DNA of 64,000 bases from Cavenderia fasciculata (Eukaryota > Evosea > Eumycetozoa > Acytosteliales > Cavenderiaceae), in assembly GCF_000203815.1 (NCBI RefSeq), contig NW_004457735.1:2356001-2420000 (forward strand), in the 5' to 3' direction. Position numbers and translations under genes: made by a program. The notes under the pieces were generated by a model. That model was given only the letters and a program-made list of their open reading frames with translations, was not told where the DNA came from and did not search any database. This document shows positions 1 to 11,341 of the stretch, piece after piece (positions within the stretch are counted from its first letter, which is position 1; every line of letters begins with the position of its first letter).

Positions 1-647
1 ATCAAACTTATACATAAATAAAGTGTAAATAATTCCCTAAATTTTAATTAATTAATTAAATTGATTAATAAAATAAATCATTTCTACCAAACAAATGTGT
101 GTATATGGTTTAAAATTTACCTTTTATAAGGTATTAATTGATTCTTTTGTTTCTCTAATTGTATCTCTTTTTCACGTAGTTGTTGTATATCTTGTTTTGT
201 TAATGCCAATGATTTTTTCATTTCTCTATATAATCAATCAATCAATCAATCAATATAATGTTAGTATATATATTTTATAAAGTACTTTATAATCTAGGAA
301 ACAAACATTATATCATGCTCCAATTTATCGATATTAATTTGAATTGATCTTTTTTGTTCTTGATAGTGATTCAATTTTTTAGTATGTACTTCATCAGAGT
401 CTTCTCGTTTCATCTCTTTTTCAAAGCCTATTAATCGCTGTGTCATATCTTTGACTACTATATCCAACTGACTTTGTTGTGCATTGAACAAAGCTGTAAT
501 GTCATTGTGCATTGATTGTGCAGTCGTTACATTTGGAATCTCTAAATTGTTTAGAAATGATGTCTTTACTTCATCAACAACTAATAATAAATCTTCTGTA
601 TCTACTTCCATATTGAAATTGTATCTATCTATATCGATATCTTTCAA
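1..647 (-). CDS. Spc24-like kinetochore protein, 3' end beyond window
   Basis: Exons 647-307, 225-121 and 36-1 join in phase (GTTTGT and GTAAAT donors, TAG acceptors), and the gene runs off the left edge. The first 160 or so residues are acidic, then form a long coiled coil (KxxNHYQEQKRSIQINIDKLEHDI, continuing EMKKSLALTKQDIQQLREKE). The last visible stretch, KRELFTLYLCISL, sits where the C-terminal globular domain of Spc24 begins and resembles its LY-x-x-x-S-x-I segment. Spc24 pairs with Spc25 in the Ndc80 complex that links kinetochores to spindle microtubules. The family call is an inference from length, coiled coil and this short motif; other small coiled-coil proteins remain possible. 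The start is the first in-frame ATG at 647. Confidence 0.5.
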
Positions 648-758
648 AAGTATGAGATGTTTAATGATACAACACTAAACGAATGAATGAAAGATACAAA
701 AGTTAATTAAAAAAAAAAGGAGGGAAATTTTTTGAATTTCACAACCAAGGTTATTTAT

Positions 759-2301
759 TTATTTAGTAATTGCCATTACCATTGACATTGAAGTTGATAA
801 ATCAATGATTTCACCACTATTACTATTATTTAAAATTGATTTAATATTTGGTAATAAAACTGGATGATCAAATGAACATCTCTTTTCATGTGTTAATTGA
901 TAATCAAAATTTGATCCCCAACCATAGAATTCATCACCGTCATATGCAATTACGTATTTATGTTTTGCCCAAAATCTCTTGATTCCTTTAACCTCTTTAA
1001 TATGATTAAATATACCATTTTTATATTCTTTTCCAACTCCAAGCTAAAATAATAATAAATTAATTATTATCATTCATTTGACTCTATATTTTTTATTCCT
1101 TTTACTTACTTGACCTTGATCATTTGAACCAAATGAATACATTGTACCTGAACTAGTTAGAATATAATTTGAGAAACTTGCACATTGAATTTGAATGATG
1201 GTTGCATTGGATGCTAGATCGTCTGGTGTGTAAAATAGATTCTTGTCAAGTTCCATTATTCTACTATAACTTCCTTTAGAGACCATTCCTTCTTCGATTG
1301 GATGACATTGAGATTCTTGATTTCTACCCCATACAAACAATCTATTGTCACGGGACAATGCCATCGAATGAGAAAAGCCACAACTAATATCGATAATGGG
1401 TGATTGACTTAGAAGAGGATTATCGATTCGAGTAGGAACACGTTCATTGAATTCATTGTCATGTCCCAACTCGTTGAATACCGATGATCCAAATGAATAG
1501 ACGTCTCCACTGTCAGTAAGAGCCAATGTAAAGGTTGATCCACACTCTATCTTGATTGTACCAATCTCTTTCAACATTGTATTGTTGTATGGTTCAAATT
1601 GAAGACGACGGTAGACCGGCGATCCAATCTGTCCACTATTGCCAATACCCCAAAGAAATGTAGTTCCATCGTCAAAGATACATGCATTGTGGTAGGTTCC
1701 CGATGACAGATGGCGAATCTTTCTCCCCTTTACCGTATCATCGCGACTAAATGCATCACATTTCAATCTTTCAATCTCTTCCAACACTGGTTGTTTACCA
1801 TTGCCAACGATCAATTGTGCCGATCCATTATCTCCAACACCATAAAACTCTATTGGTTCCGATCTTGCAAACAATGAATAGGTAGTACCACAACTAACCC
1901 GATCAACATTACAATTGTCTAATTTCTCTATTCTCTTTGGTTGAATGATTTGTGTTGTATCTATTCCATGACCAACTAAATAGTAGAAATGATTAAAGAA
2001 GGAGGAGAGAAGAGGAGAGGAGAGGAGGAAGAAGAGTGTTGGTTGTTTTATAAATCATTTTACAAGTCTCTAGTAAACTTTAAACTTACGTTTTCCCTTT
2101 GTTCCTGATCCCCAACTATACACTATTAAAGAAAGATGATAAGTATATATATATAATCAGCTGGCTCTAGACTGTTCACATGGTACAATACATACCCTTT
2201 GTACTATAATATCTAAAGTGATTTGTCATCATCATCGTCGTAGTCATATGACTACTACTACTATAGACACCACCACCACTAACTATCAATCTATTCAACA
2301 T
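759..2301 (-). CDS. Mitochondrial RCC1-like protein (RCC1L/WBSCR16 type)
   Basis: Exons 2301-2196, 2122-2090, 1975-1110 and 1043-759 give about 429 residues, close to human RCC1L (464). Seven RCC1 blades can be read: YSWGSGTKGKLGHG, FYGVGDNGSAQL, FLWGIGNSGQIG, VYSFGSSVFNELGH, LFVWGRNQESQCH, MYSFGSNDQGQLG and FYGWGSNFDYQL. The first 35 residues begin MLNRLIV, contain no acidic residue, are rich in Ser/Thr/Met and end HFRYYSTK, which is a typical mitochondrial presequence. RCC1L is known as a mitochondrial RCC1-family protein that binds 16S rRNA and affects mitoribosome assembly and fusion; the mitochondrial role here is inferred from the leader. A small 33-nt exon carries the first blade. Confidence 0.8.
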
Positions 2302-4896
2302 GGTTCATTGATCTAATATATCTAATCTATATTCATTCATTGCACAAACAAGAACTTCATCTGCCAACCACCAACACAAATTATTTAATTTTCTTTTGTT
2401 TTTTTTTTGATCGTCATACAACCCATCAAAAAGGAGCTCCTTGTCTCATGAAACGTTTCGTTCTCTGGTCAACAACAGAGTCGATTTCGATCGTCGTCGT
2501 CGGTTTGTTGAAATTGAAATTGAACAACACACGAAATTGAATCAACAAATATGATAAATTTTATAATAAAATTTGTTGGTGCACGGAAAAAGGGTAGATA
2601 GTATTACGAGTTGAAGAGATAATTTAAAATTTTATAGGCAAGAATCGGCAAATTAATTAATTTTTTAACGTGTGCTCATAAATTTTAGCATCTGCGCCTC
2701 GGAGAACCTCGAAAACCAATTGTCTACTCGAGAACAACGTTCGTTTTTTTCCAGGGCAGAGAAGGGAAGTGGGGTGGCGGTTGGCGATGGTAGCCAAAAA
2801 AAAAAATATAAAAAACAAAAGTTTTGGAGGACCCTTCCCTTCTCTCAATATTTATGATTTTTATCAGCCTCCCACCCGAGTGCAACCAGGCGCAGTAACA
2901 AGTAGGGCTGTGATGACGATTTTGCCTTCGTCATTTGATTCATGTGACAACAAACTAGAGTATTATCAATTTTTTTAGGTCATTGTCATCGTTATTTCCC
3001 AATTGGATTCAAGTCATTAGGTGTCATTAATAATAATAATTATTAAGAAAGAGACAAAAAAGAGAGACACAGAGAAAAGAAAGAAACAGAGACAAGACAG
3101 ATAAAATTAAAAGTAATCTACCCCTCCCTCACCATCATCACCATCATCATCATTGCAAATAATAAGTAGGTCAAAAAATTTAATCTTTAACCGCTTAGTT
3201 AGATTGCAACTCACATCTCCAGATCTCCCCTACTTGGATAATAATAATAAATTTATTGTTCTTTTTGTCTCGAGACACCTCATCATCGTCATCATCCATC
3301 AATCCCTCCTTGTTTGCAAAGAAAGATAAAATTTTTGAGGGGTGTCGTGACGTGTAAGCAACAACACCAGAAAACAAAGTCATCACGCAAATCGAAGCAG
3401 AACTTATCCAACCCCAACTCGAAAGTTACACTTTAATTTTTATACTGTATCCTAGATCTAGGTCATACTTACAAGGATCGCCAACCTTCATCATCATCGT
3501 CACCACCAAGTCCACACACAACACACAGTTTCATTCCTCTTCTTCTTTGATTGTAAGTTTAATTAATTTTTGTTTATATATTAACTATCTATCATCTACC
3601 ATTATCTCTCACATCATAATAACATTCAATAAGAAGAATCAGCTAAACACAATTCAAAAGAATAGTCATTGTATTTTAAAAAAAAGCTTTTCGAGCTCCT
3701 ATCGAGATAATTAAACTTTAATCGTCATAGTGAAAAGATTCGCATCCCCTCATCACCATCATCATTTTTTTTGTACACACACGAATGTGGAGAGATGAAG
3801 TGATCTTATTGTTTGTTTGTCGCCATACACCCACATGATTTGTTTTGTTTTTAAGATCAAAACTTCGGGAAGCCCCTTACCCTTGCACAATTGTGTGAAA
3901 GCCTTTTTCCCTTACCAATTCCACTCCGACACTTTGTGCTTTTTCTCTTTGCTTATGAGCATTTTTTACGTCATACAATATCCGTCAAATAATCTGAGAT
4001 ATTCGGACTTGGGAATTTTATTTGTGTTAAATTCTCTCTTACACGTGTTAAAAGCCCAAGTCCCAGGAAAAGAAGCCGCACCGCATCACCTCCACCCAAC
4101 AAGGTTTCTTTTTTTTTTAAATCAATCGCCTTTGTCCATTCTCATAATAATAATAATAAGTAATAAGTAATAAGTAAAAAGTTATTTATTTATTTATTAA
4201 AAAGGATACAAAATGTAAATAATAATAATAATAATAATAACATAAGTGTGCACAGATAGAAAGAGAGTGTGTAATACTCTAGATACACATCCAATAATAT
4301 TAGCAATGATGTGTCAACCATCATACCCAACCCTACCCATCACACAACATGGGCTCATGTTTAATTTGTCAAAAGAGTGTGTGGTGATTTCTAACCAGAC
4401 ATTTTACTAAGTTTTGGGAAATCAAATTGGGTGGTGGTGAGATTACTCATATTTTTGGTGGTCCTTCCTTGTTTTGATAAACATGCCACCCCCAATAATA
4501 ACTGACGTCAGTGGAGATCATGATCGACGTGTATCACCCCCCCCACTCTAAACAACATTGTTATTGTTGTTGTTGATGATGATGATGCAGTCAATATTGA
4601 TCATAATATTTGTTATTCTTCTTGTTGTTGATGATGATAAAGGATGATGACGATTTATGATAAATCATCATTGTTATTGTGTCAACGCGCATCAAAGAAA
4701 GAAAGAAACCATCAACATCTGTTACTTGCTTGTTCAACCAAACCATCAATTAATTAATCAATTAATTTGAAACCTCTCCTCCTCACCCCATCCATCCATC
4801 CATTCCATTCCATTCCAATCCACATCAGTTCAGTTGTTGTACAATTTAATATTAATTCTTTTTTTTTTTTTTTTTTTCTAAAAAAGTTAAATAATC
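2302..4896. other. Divergent intergenic region, 2.6 kb
   Basis: This spacer separates the RCC1-like gene (minus) from the bZIP gene (plus) and so carries both promoters. It is A+T-rich with short simple repeats (CATCAT, AAT and TTG triplets) and a run of T at about 4859-4877 just upstream of the bZIP start, typical of dictyostelid promoters. Short ORFs here have no protein-like composition. A hairpin (ATGACGA / TCGTCAT) lies near 2913-2935. I see no tRNA or other gene. Confidence 0.5.
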
Positions 4897-5387
4897 ATGT
4901 ATAGTCCAGAATTATCCCAACCTCTATCACCTGGTTCACAATCTGATTTCGATGTACTTTCTCCATTGTCAAGTGATGGCATGGAATTTAATGTAAGTTT
5001 TCTCTTTTTTAGTTTTTTTTTTTTTTTCCAAACTAACAAATATATACATCAACAATAGATCGGAACCAATAGTGGAGACAAAACTAAAAAGAGACAAGTT
5101 AGATTGTTAAAGAATCGGCAATCGGCAGCCTTGTCCAGAACAAGAAAGAAAGAATACATCCAAAACTTGGAAGGAAGAGCACAAGAATTACAAATTTCAA
5201 CCAATGACCTAAAGAATAACATCACTGGTTTGAGCGCCGACAACCAATATTCACTTCTTCGCCTTGAACTTTTACAAAAACAACTTCAATCAGTTGTCAA
5301 TGATAACAAGGTTCTTCGATCCAAATTAAATGTTGATGATATTAGTAATAATAATAATAATGATATGGATACAACAATGATGGTTGA

Positions 5388-5435
<48 letters not shown>

Positions 5436-6003
5436 AAATAATAATAATAATAATAATATTCACAAGAGTCATCATATATCATTAAGAGTACCATCATCAT
5501 TAATTCGTGAAAATGAAATTATTATTGGCATGAACAAGATGATGAACAAACCACCATCCATTTCATCAATGGATACCGAATCCAATAACAATAATAATAA
5601 TAATAATAATAATAATAACTGTAATATTTCAACAACTCCAACAAACCCAACTTTAACCAATCTTTTATCACAACCACAATCACCATTCCTCAGTGTATCA
5701 AATCCAAATGTCAATTCTCAACCATCCTATTTATCTCGTGCTAGAGCAGCTTCGTATCATCCAACCAATGAAATCTACAAGCCATCTTCCATCAACCAAC
5801 AACCAACAATTTCCAACATTACCAATTTATCAGAGCAATCCAACAACAATAATAATAATAATAATACTTTTTCGCCTGTATTGCCCTCACTCCACCAACT
5901 TACCAAGGCAATTACTCCAACCTTGGGATCATCACCACCAGCCAGAAAGAATCTATTGGGATATTACCATTTCAACCAACAACAACAACAATCACAACAA
6001 TAA
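4897..6003 (+). CDS. bZIP transcription factor
   Basis: Two exons (4897-4992 and 5059-6003) encode about 346 residues. The basic region reads KNRQSAALSRTRKKEY, the canonical N-x7-R pattern (NRQSAALSR) of DNA-contacting bZIP proteins of the CREB/ATF type. It is followed by a leucine zipper with heptad-spaced Leu/Ile (NLEGRAQELQISTNDL, later LLRLELLQKQLQ). The basic region starts within the first 60 residues, so this is an N-terminal bZIP. The rest is low complexity: asparagine runs encoded by AAT/AAC near 5390-5460, 5585-5620 and 5845-5870, plus Ser/Pro-rich stretches and a Gln tail. It presumably acts as a nuclear dimer; the DNA target cannot be read from sequence. The short N-terminal exon has its own ATG after a T run. 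Confidence 0.88.
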
Positions 6004-6369
6004 TGATCGTCGTCATACCAAACTTTATTTTTATATTTATATAAAATGTATCTATCATAAACCAAGTAGGTTTAAATTTATTCATTTTTAAAACAAATTG
6101 TAATTGTTTTTTTCCAAAAATTGTTAACTATATCCAAATAAATAATAATAATTCTCCATCTCACCTCACCATCCTCACCTCATCATCACCATCCTCCCCT
6201 TTACTCATTTTGAATTTTAATAATTCAACAATCTATTTATATCAAATCACAACATTATCACCATCCATCCATCCATCCATCCATCATATCATACACACAA
6301 AACTTTAAAACTTGTCATTCTCTCTCTATATACAAAATATACTTGTGTTTTTATATTATTAATATTTTT
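6004..6369. other. Convergent 3' spacer
   Basis: A+T-rich DNA between the ends of the bZIP gene (plus) and the PDK1 gene (minus). It holds a CATC tandem tract near 6263-6285 and several AATAAA-like signals. No gene is visible. Confidence 0.5.
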
Positions 6370-8499
6370 TTATGAAAGAGAACCAAGTAATTTTAAATTA
6401 TTAATTAAATCAACCCATCGTTTCGAATCTTGTGTAACTGTATCATTAAAATGTCTTGTTCTTCCTCTCTTGAAATAGGAGATGAGGCGGTTTTATGAAA
6501 AAAAGAAATACAAATAAAATGAATAATTATAAAAAATATCAACCTTTTTCTCCTTTTCTTTACTTTTGTACATACAGAAGTAATAGTAAAATGTTTGTTT
6601 GATTTAATAGATGCTAAAAGTGTAAGATCTACATGTATTTCACCTTTGATTATCATTTTGGAAGAGTCTACCCAAAAGATTCTAGGACTATCTGTAATGA
6701 TAAGATGTCTTTGTTTTGAGATGAGACCAGTCTTTTTTACTATTGGTGTCATGCCAAGGATAATTTCGTCGTTTGGTAATAACAGTTTGTTCCAAACCAA
6801 AGTTGATTGTTCTTGTAATAGTTGGATCATTTTAGGTTTACCTTGTAACAATAGTTCGGTTGGTGTAATGTATATAGTTGGTTGATATGATTTTGGTAAT
6901 TCACTTGTTTTGTTATTTGATGATTGTTGTGGTGGAGATGATATTAATGGTAGAGGTGATAATGGACTACTCGTAGTAACATTTGGTCCTCGAGACATTG
7001 GACTTTGTTGTACAGAACTAGTAGTGGTTGATCTTTCCCTCTGTAGAATAGATGATATCGCTGTACCACTACCACCACCACTTGGTTGTTGAGTTGGTAA
7101 CAGTTCTTGTTGTTGCTGTTGTTGATTTGTCTGTCCTTGTACTAGTTTTAGTTGATTGATGATATTTGGTGAACCTACAGATTTTGATCTTTGACGATCT
7201 TCTTGAGGTGAGATTGGTTCAAATACGGTGACTTGAGGTGGAGTTTGATCATTGAGTGATTGCCATACTACTCCTTTAAAGAATGGGTGTGCTTTAATTT
7301 CATTAAATGAAGGTCTGTCATTTGGATCAAGACAAAGTATCCTATCGACCAAAGACCTGGCAACACCGTCAAATGATTCGGGAAACGTCAACTCTCTTTT
7401 TATGATCAATTGAAAGGTCTGGTATTCGTTGAATCCTTTGAATGGTAGTTTTCCACAAATCAACTGGTACAACAAACATCCATACGACCAAATATCTGCA
7501 CTTTTGCCAGCCATCTTTTCAACCAATAACTCTGGACATACATATTCTGCCGTTCCACAAAATGATCCTGATCTTTCATTGTGGATGACCTTGGCAGTTC
7601 CAAAGTCACTCAATTTGGTATGCATCGACTTTGACAATAGTATATTTTCAGGTTTGATATCTCTATGACATATACCTCGACTATGTAGATACTCTATAGT
7701 CAATAATATCTCTGCAGAGTAGAATCTAACTACATCCAATTGAAAACAATTTCCACTCCTTTTTAATAAATCCAATAAATCTCCATTTGGACAATATTCA
7801 ATTATAAAATCTAAGAATAAATAAATAAAAAAAGAATAGAATTAATAATAATAATATTAAATGATTTTTATGGTATGTTTAAAATACATACACAAATTAC
7901 TTTCATCTTGAAAAGTATAGAAAAGTTTTATAATATTTGGATGATCTAGTGAATCTAGAATTGTCTTTTCGCTATTGACATATTTTGATTTCTTTTCCTT
8001 TAGTATTAATTGTTTATTCAATATCTTGGCTGCATAAAGATATCCAGTACTATTTTCAATAACCAATTTTACCTTTGTAAAAAAAAAGTATAAATTAATA
8101 AAGTATTATTTATTTTTCATTCTATAAATATAATACTATCTATACCTTTCCATAAGAACCTTTACCAATAGTTCTTATAAAGTTGAAATCTTCTTTATTC
8201 TTTTTATTACTACTGAGTTGTTGCTTTGATTGTTGATTCAAATGATGTTCGATCATTTCCTCAGAATTGAAATCCTTTTCTTTGATTAATGTTACTTTGG
8301 TTGTTGTAGTCGTTGTCGTTGTCGAATCTTCTAGGTTGTCTATTATGGTTTTACTATCTACATTATTGATTGATGATTTATCTTTGATGGATAACTTGTC
8401 CATCAACTTTTGGTCAATCTCTTCTTCTTCTTCTCCTCCTCCCTCTTCTGCAATACAAGTATTTGTCTTTGTAGTATTATCAGAGGAAGAATTTATCAT
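6370..8499 (-). CDS. pdkA: PDK1-type AGC kinase with C-terminal PH domain
   Basis: Exons 8499-8146, 8072-7892, 7810-6576 and 6468-6370 give about 622 residues. The kinase domain starts near residue 107: glycine loop IGKGSYGKV, AAKIL lysine, CHRDIKPEN catalytic loop, SDFGTAK, then the activation segment SGSFCGTAEYVCPE. The latter, with LKAHPFF-like IKAHPFFKGVVWQSL and QTPPQVT, is diagnostic of PDK1. A Ser/Gln-rich linker leads to a PH domain near residues 510-615 (GLISKQRHLIITDSPRIFWV, then RWVDLINNL in the last exon). The family phosphorylates the activation loop of other AGC kinases, including PKB and PKA, and is recruited by PI(3,4,5)P3. The C-terminal exon uses another frame than simple ORF extension. 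D. discoideum has pdkA and pdkB; the symbol is my best guess between them. Confidence 0.88.
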
Positions 8500-11341
8500 T
8501 ATTTATTATTCTATATATATATATATATAATATTTAAAATGAGTTTCATTCATTCAAGAAGAACTAGAAGACTTTTTCTCTCAACCCCAACACCAACACA
8601 CCTTCCCCATTTCAAGAGTGTGTCCAATACCAATAATTAAATTTAATTTAATCTTAATCTATCATCTAAAAATTTAAATCATTAGGTTATATATTTATAA
8701 TTTATATTATACTTGGATATATATCTAACGATTAAAACTAGTTAGAATTAATCAGAATCTAAAAGTCTATTCCCACAAAATGTAAATTAAAATAAAATTA
8801 CCTTTGTTTCAAGCTCCGAGCAGCATTTATAACCCACTAATCGTGCTATTTTTGCCTTAAAATTCTGGAGATAGAGATAGAAAGAGAGACAGAGAGAGAG
8901 AGAGAAGGAAGGAAGGAAGCAAACTATTCATCATTTAGGTAAACACAACACTTAACAAAATAACAAACAAACAATAAGATAAGATATTGGCAAAAGAACA
9001 AAGACAATTATTAGAAGAAGTAATAGTAGTACGACACTCTCTCATTATCATCTCATACTCATAACATCATCATCATACTATAAAGTTAGTTGGTCACGAC
9101 AAGATAAATAGAATTTGTAAGTAAGATCATAGTATAGTAGTAGTAGTACTAAGTAGTAGTAGTAGAATCAACACCAACCAACATAGGAGTAACCGACAGG
9201 AGACATGATAATCAATCAACCAATCTATAATAATCTATAAAAAGAGTGGAAAATGTGTAGAGAGAGAGAGAGAGAGACACCCATGCAACAAACCAACCAC
9301 CTACTTTAAAGTAAAGGCTCTCCCTATTACTTGATTTAGATCGGGTATGTGTGGAGAGGGGATGGTTGAGAGATTAATCTATTGATTGATTGATCCCCTA
9401 TTTGAATCGGTGCATATATGATGTGATTGCTTTGCTTATTCTTTAACCCATTACCCCCCACCACATTTAAGAAGGAATGAATGTCTTTTGACACCGAATC
9501 GATGTTTGTGTGTGTGTGTGGTGGGTTGATGGGTTTAAAGGAGACCAACACCATTGCATCCAATCGGAATGAAGAGAGCAAACAAAAAGGAATAAGTGAG
9601 CCATCTATATAGTATACCAGTTCAGGGAAGGAAGCTGTATCTTGCAACACTAGATTCAACCCACCCTCTCCTCCCTTTGATGGTTCATTTAAAATAGAGC
9701 CCGTCAATATTTGGAAATAGTATAGTGGGGCTCCTCTACATGTATTCTATTATTGTGCGATACAACACTCTTTTATCTATTATCTTTTTTCATCTATCAC
9801 AAAGAAGGAAGGAAAGGAAGGAAGGTTCAACAACACACAAGTCAATCAATAATCATTATACAACACAATAATAATATATTAATTACACAATCAACTTTTG
9901 ACTCAATCAAATACAACTTTTTATCTCCCCAACCATTCCATTTCCATTTTACTCCTTTATAATCACCAAACTCGTCATTAATGGAGATCATGACAGAAAG
10001 AATTTCAGTCATCCACAGTGTTGTAGTAGGATGTTTTAGTTTACCATACAGTAATAATGCATCATCACTTTTAAATCACTTCCAAATGAGCAGCAAAAAC
10101 GAAATCAATACTAATAACCAATCCCATCATCGCAGTTGTAGTGGTTCAGAACAGTCATCAACATCATCGAAAAGTACCCAACGTCACCAACGTCGTCATA
10201 GTTATACATCTAAAAGGTAAGGGAATGAAAGGAAAAAGGAAAGGATGGAAAGCAGGAATCATTCTAAAAACTGTGTTTTTCATTTGCTGTCTGGTGGAGT
10301 TCCAACTTGGCAATGTTGTCTCTTGTTTTGTTGTTGTGTTGTCCCTCAAGATCAATCCGACAATGGTTGATAGGTTCTGATGTGTTTAACCTATATTTAC
10401 ATCTGTCACACAACACTACCACGACCACCACCACCACCATCCCACTATCACCACAATTGTGTTGTGTTTGTTTTTTATGTTGATTGATTTTGTTTGTTTA
10501 AATTTTCCCTCTTCTCTGCTCTCTCTACCTCTTCAAGATATATATCTATTCACTAAACAAGAATAACTACTTTCTGCTTGCCGGCCAAACAATTTATTTG
10601 TACATTTAACACTCCCACCCTTTTTGCAAGCACTTTACCAGAGTGTAGCACCCCAACGATTACAACAAGAAAAACAACAACAACAACAGCAACAACAACA
10701 ACAACAACAACATAATATCAACACATATTAGTACCAATCTATCTTTTTAAACAGCAACAACAACAACAGAAACAAACTGTTTTTTGCATGATTTAAATTG
10801 ATCGATTGATTTTTTTGATTATACTTGCTACAAGTTTATACAATAACAAGCAAAGAGAGAGAAGAAGAAAGAAGAACAAGAAAGAACAAGAAAAAGAAAC
10901 AACAGGTAGAAACAAAAACAAAAAAAAAAAAACAAAGAGTTAACTACACAACATTGATGATGAGTAATAATGAAATGCATGATGATGACAAAGTAAAAAG
11001 TGGATTGACACAAAGTGTGTAGTGTGTAGAGTAGATTATAGATAAAATACACTATACTATTGATAATTAATCAAACTATCAAAATATTTTTGTTGATGTA
11101 TTATTATTGTTGTTGTTGTTGTATCATCAACTATTATCAACAACATCATCAACATCATCACACATATAATTAATTAATTATATTTTACGAAATATTTAAT
11201 ATTAACATCCTATCTTGTTGTTCCTATCTTTCTTTTTTTTTTTTCTATCCTCTTTTTTCCCTCTTCTTCCTCTTCCATTTTCCAATCAAAAAAATATTAA
11301 TATTTTTTGATTTATAAATCAACAAACACTTATTAATCATC
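8500..11341. other. Gene-poor spacer, 2.8 kb
   Basis: Long divergent spacer between the PDK1 gene (minus) and the Rap-GAP gene (plus). It is made of GA-rich runs (8870-8915, 9260-9280), CAA/ACA repeats (10670-10760), GAAGAA tracts (10855-10935) and T runs. One candidate small ORF at 9981-10220 is listed separately. No RNA gene was recognised. Confidence 0.45.
9981..10220 (+). CDS. Possible small ORF or first exon, unknown
   Basis: A 79-codon ORF starting ATGGAGATCATG. It is more protein-like than its surroundings: a mixed N-terminal part followed by a Ser/Thr/His/Arg-rich tail (SCSGSEQSSTSSKSTQRHQR). It stops exactly at an AAAAG|GTAAGG sequence, so the last codons may instead be a splice donor, making this a 5' exon. 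I could not find a convincing partner exon before the Rap-GAP start at 11342. It may be a leader ORF, a small orphan gene or chance. Confidence 0.3.
   Translation: MEIMTERISVIHSVVVGCFSLPYSNNASSLLNHFQMSSKNEINTNNQSHHRSCSGSEQSSTSSKSTQRHQRRHSYTSKR

Noticed and set aside
3817-4170. 117-codon ORF in the spacer before the bZIP gene
   Set aside because: Composition is that of A+T-rich non-coding DNA, ends in an Ile run from ATA repeats, no splice context and no recognisable domain.
9336-9707. 123-codon ORF on the minus strand
   Set aside because: Contains translated GT repeats and no protein-like pattern; lies in a promoter-like spacer.
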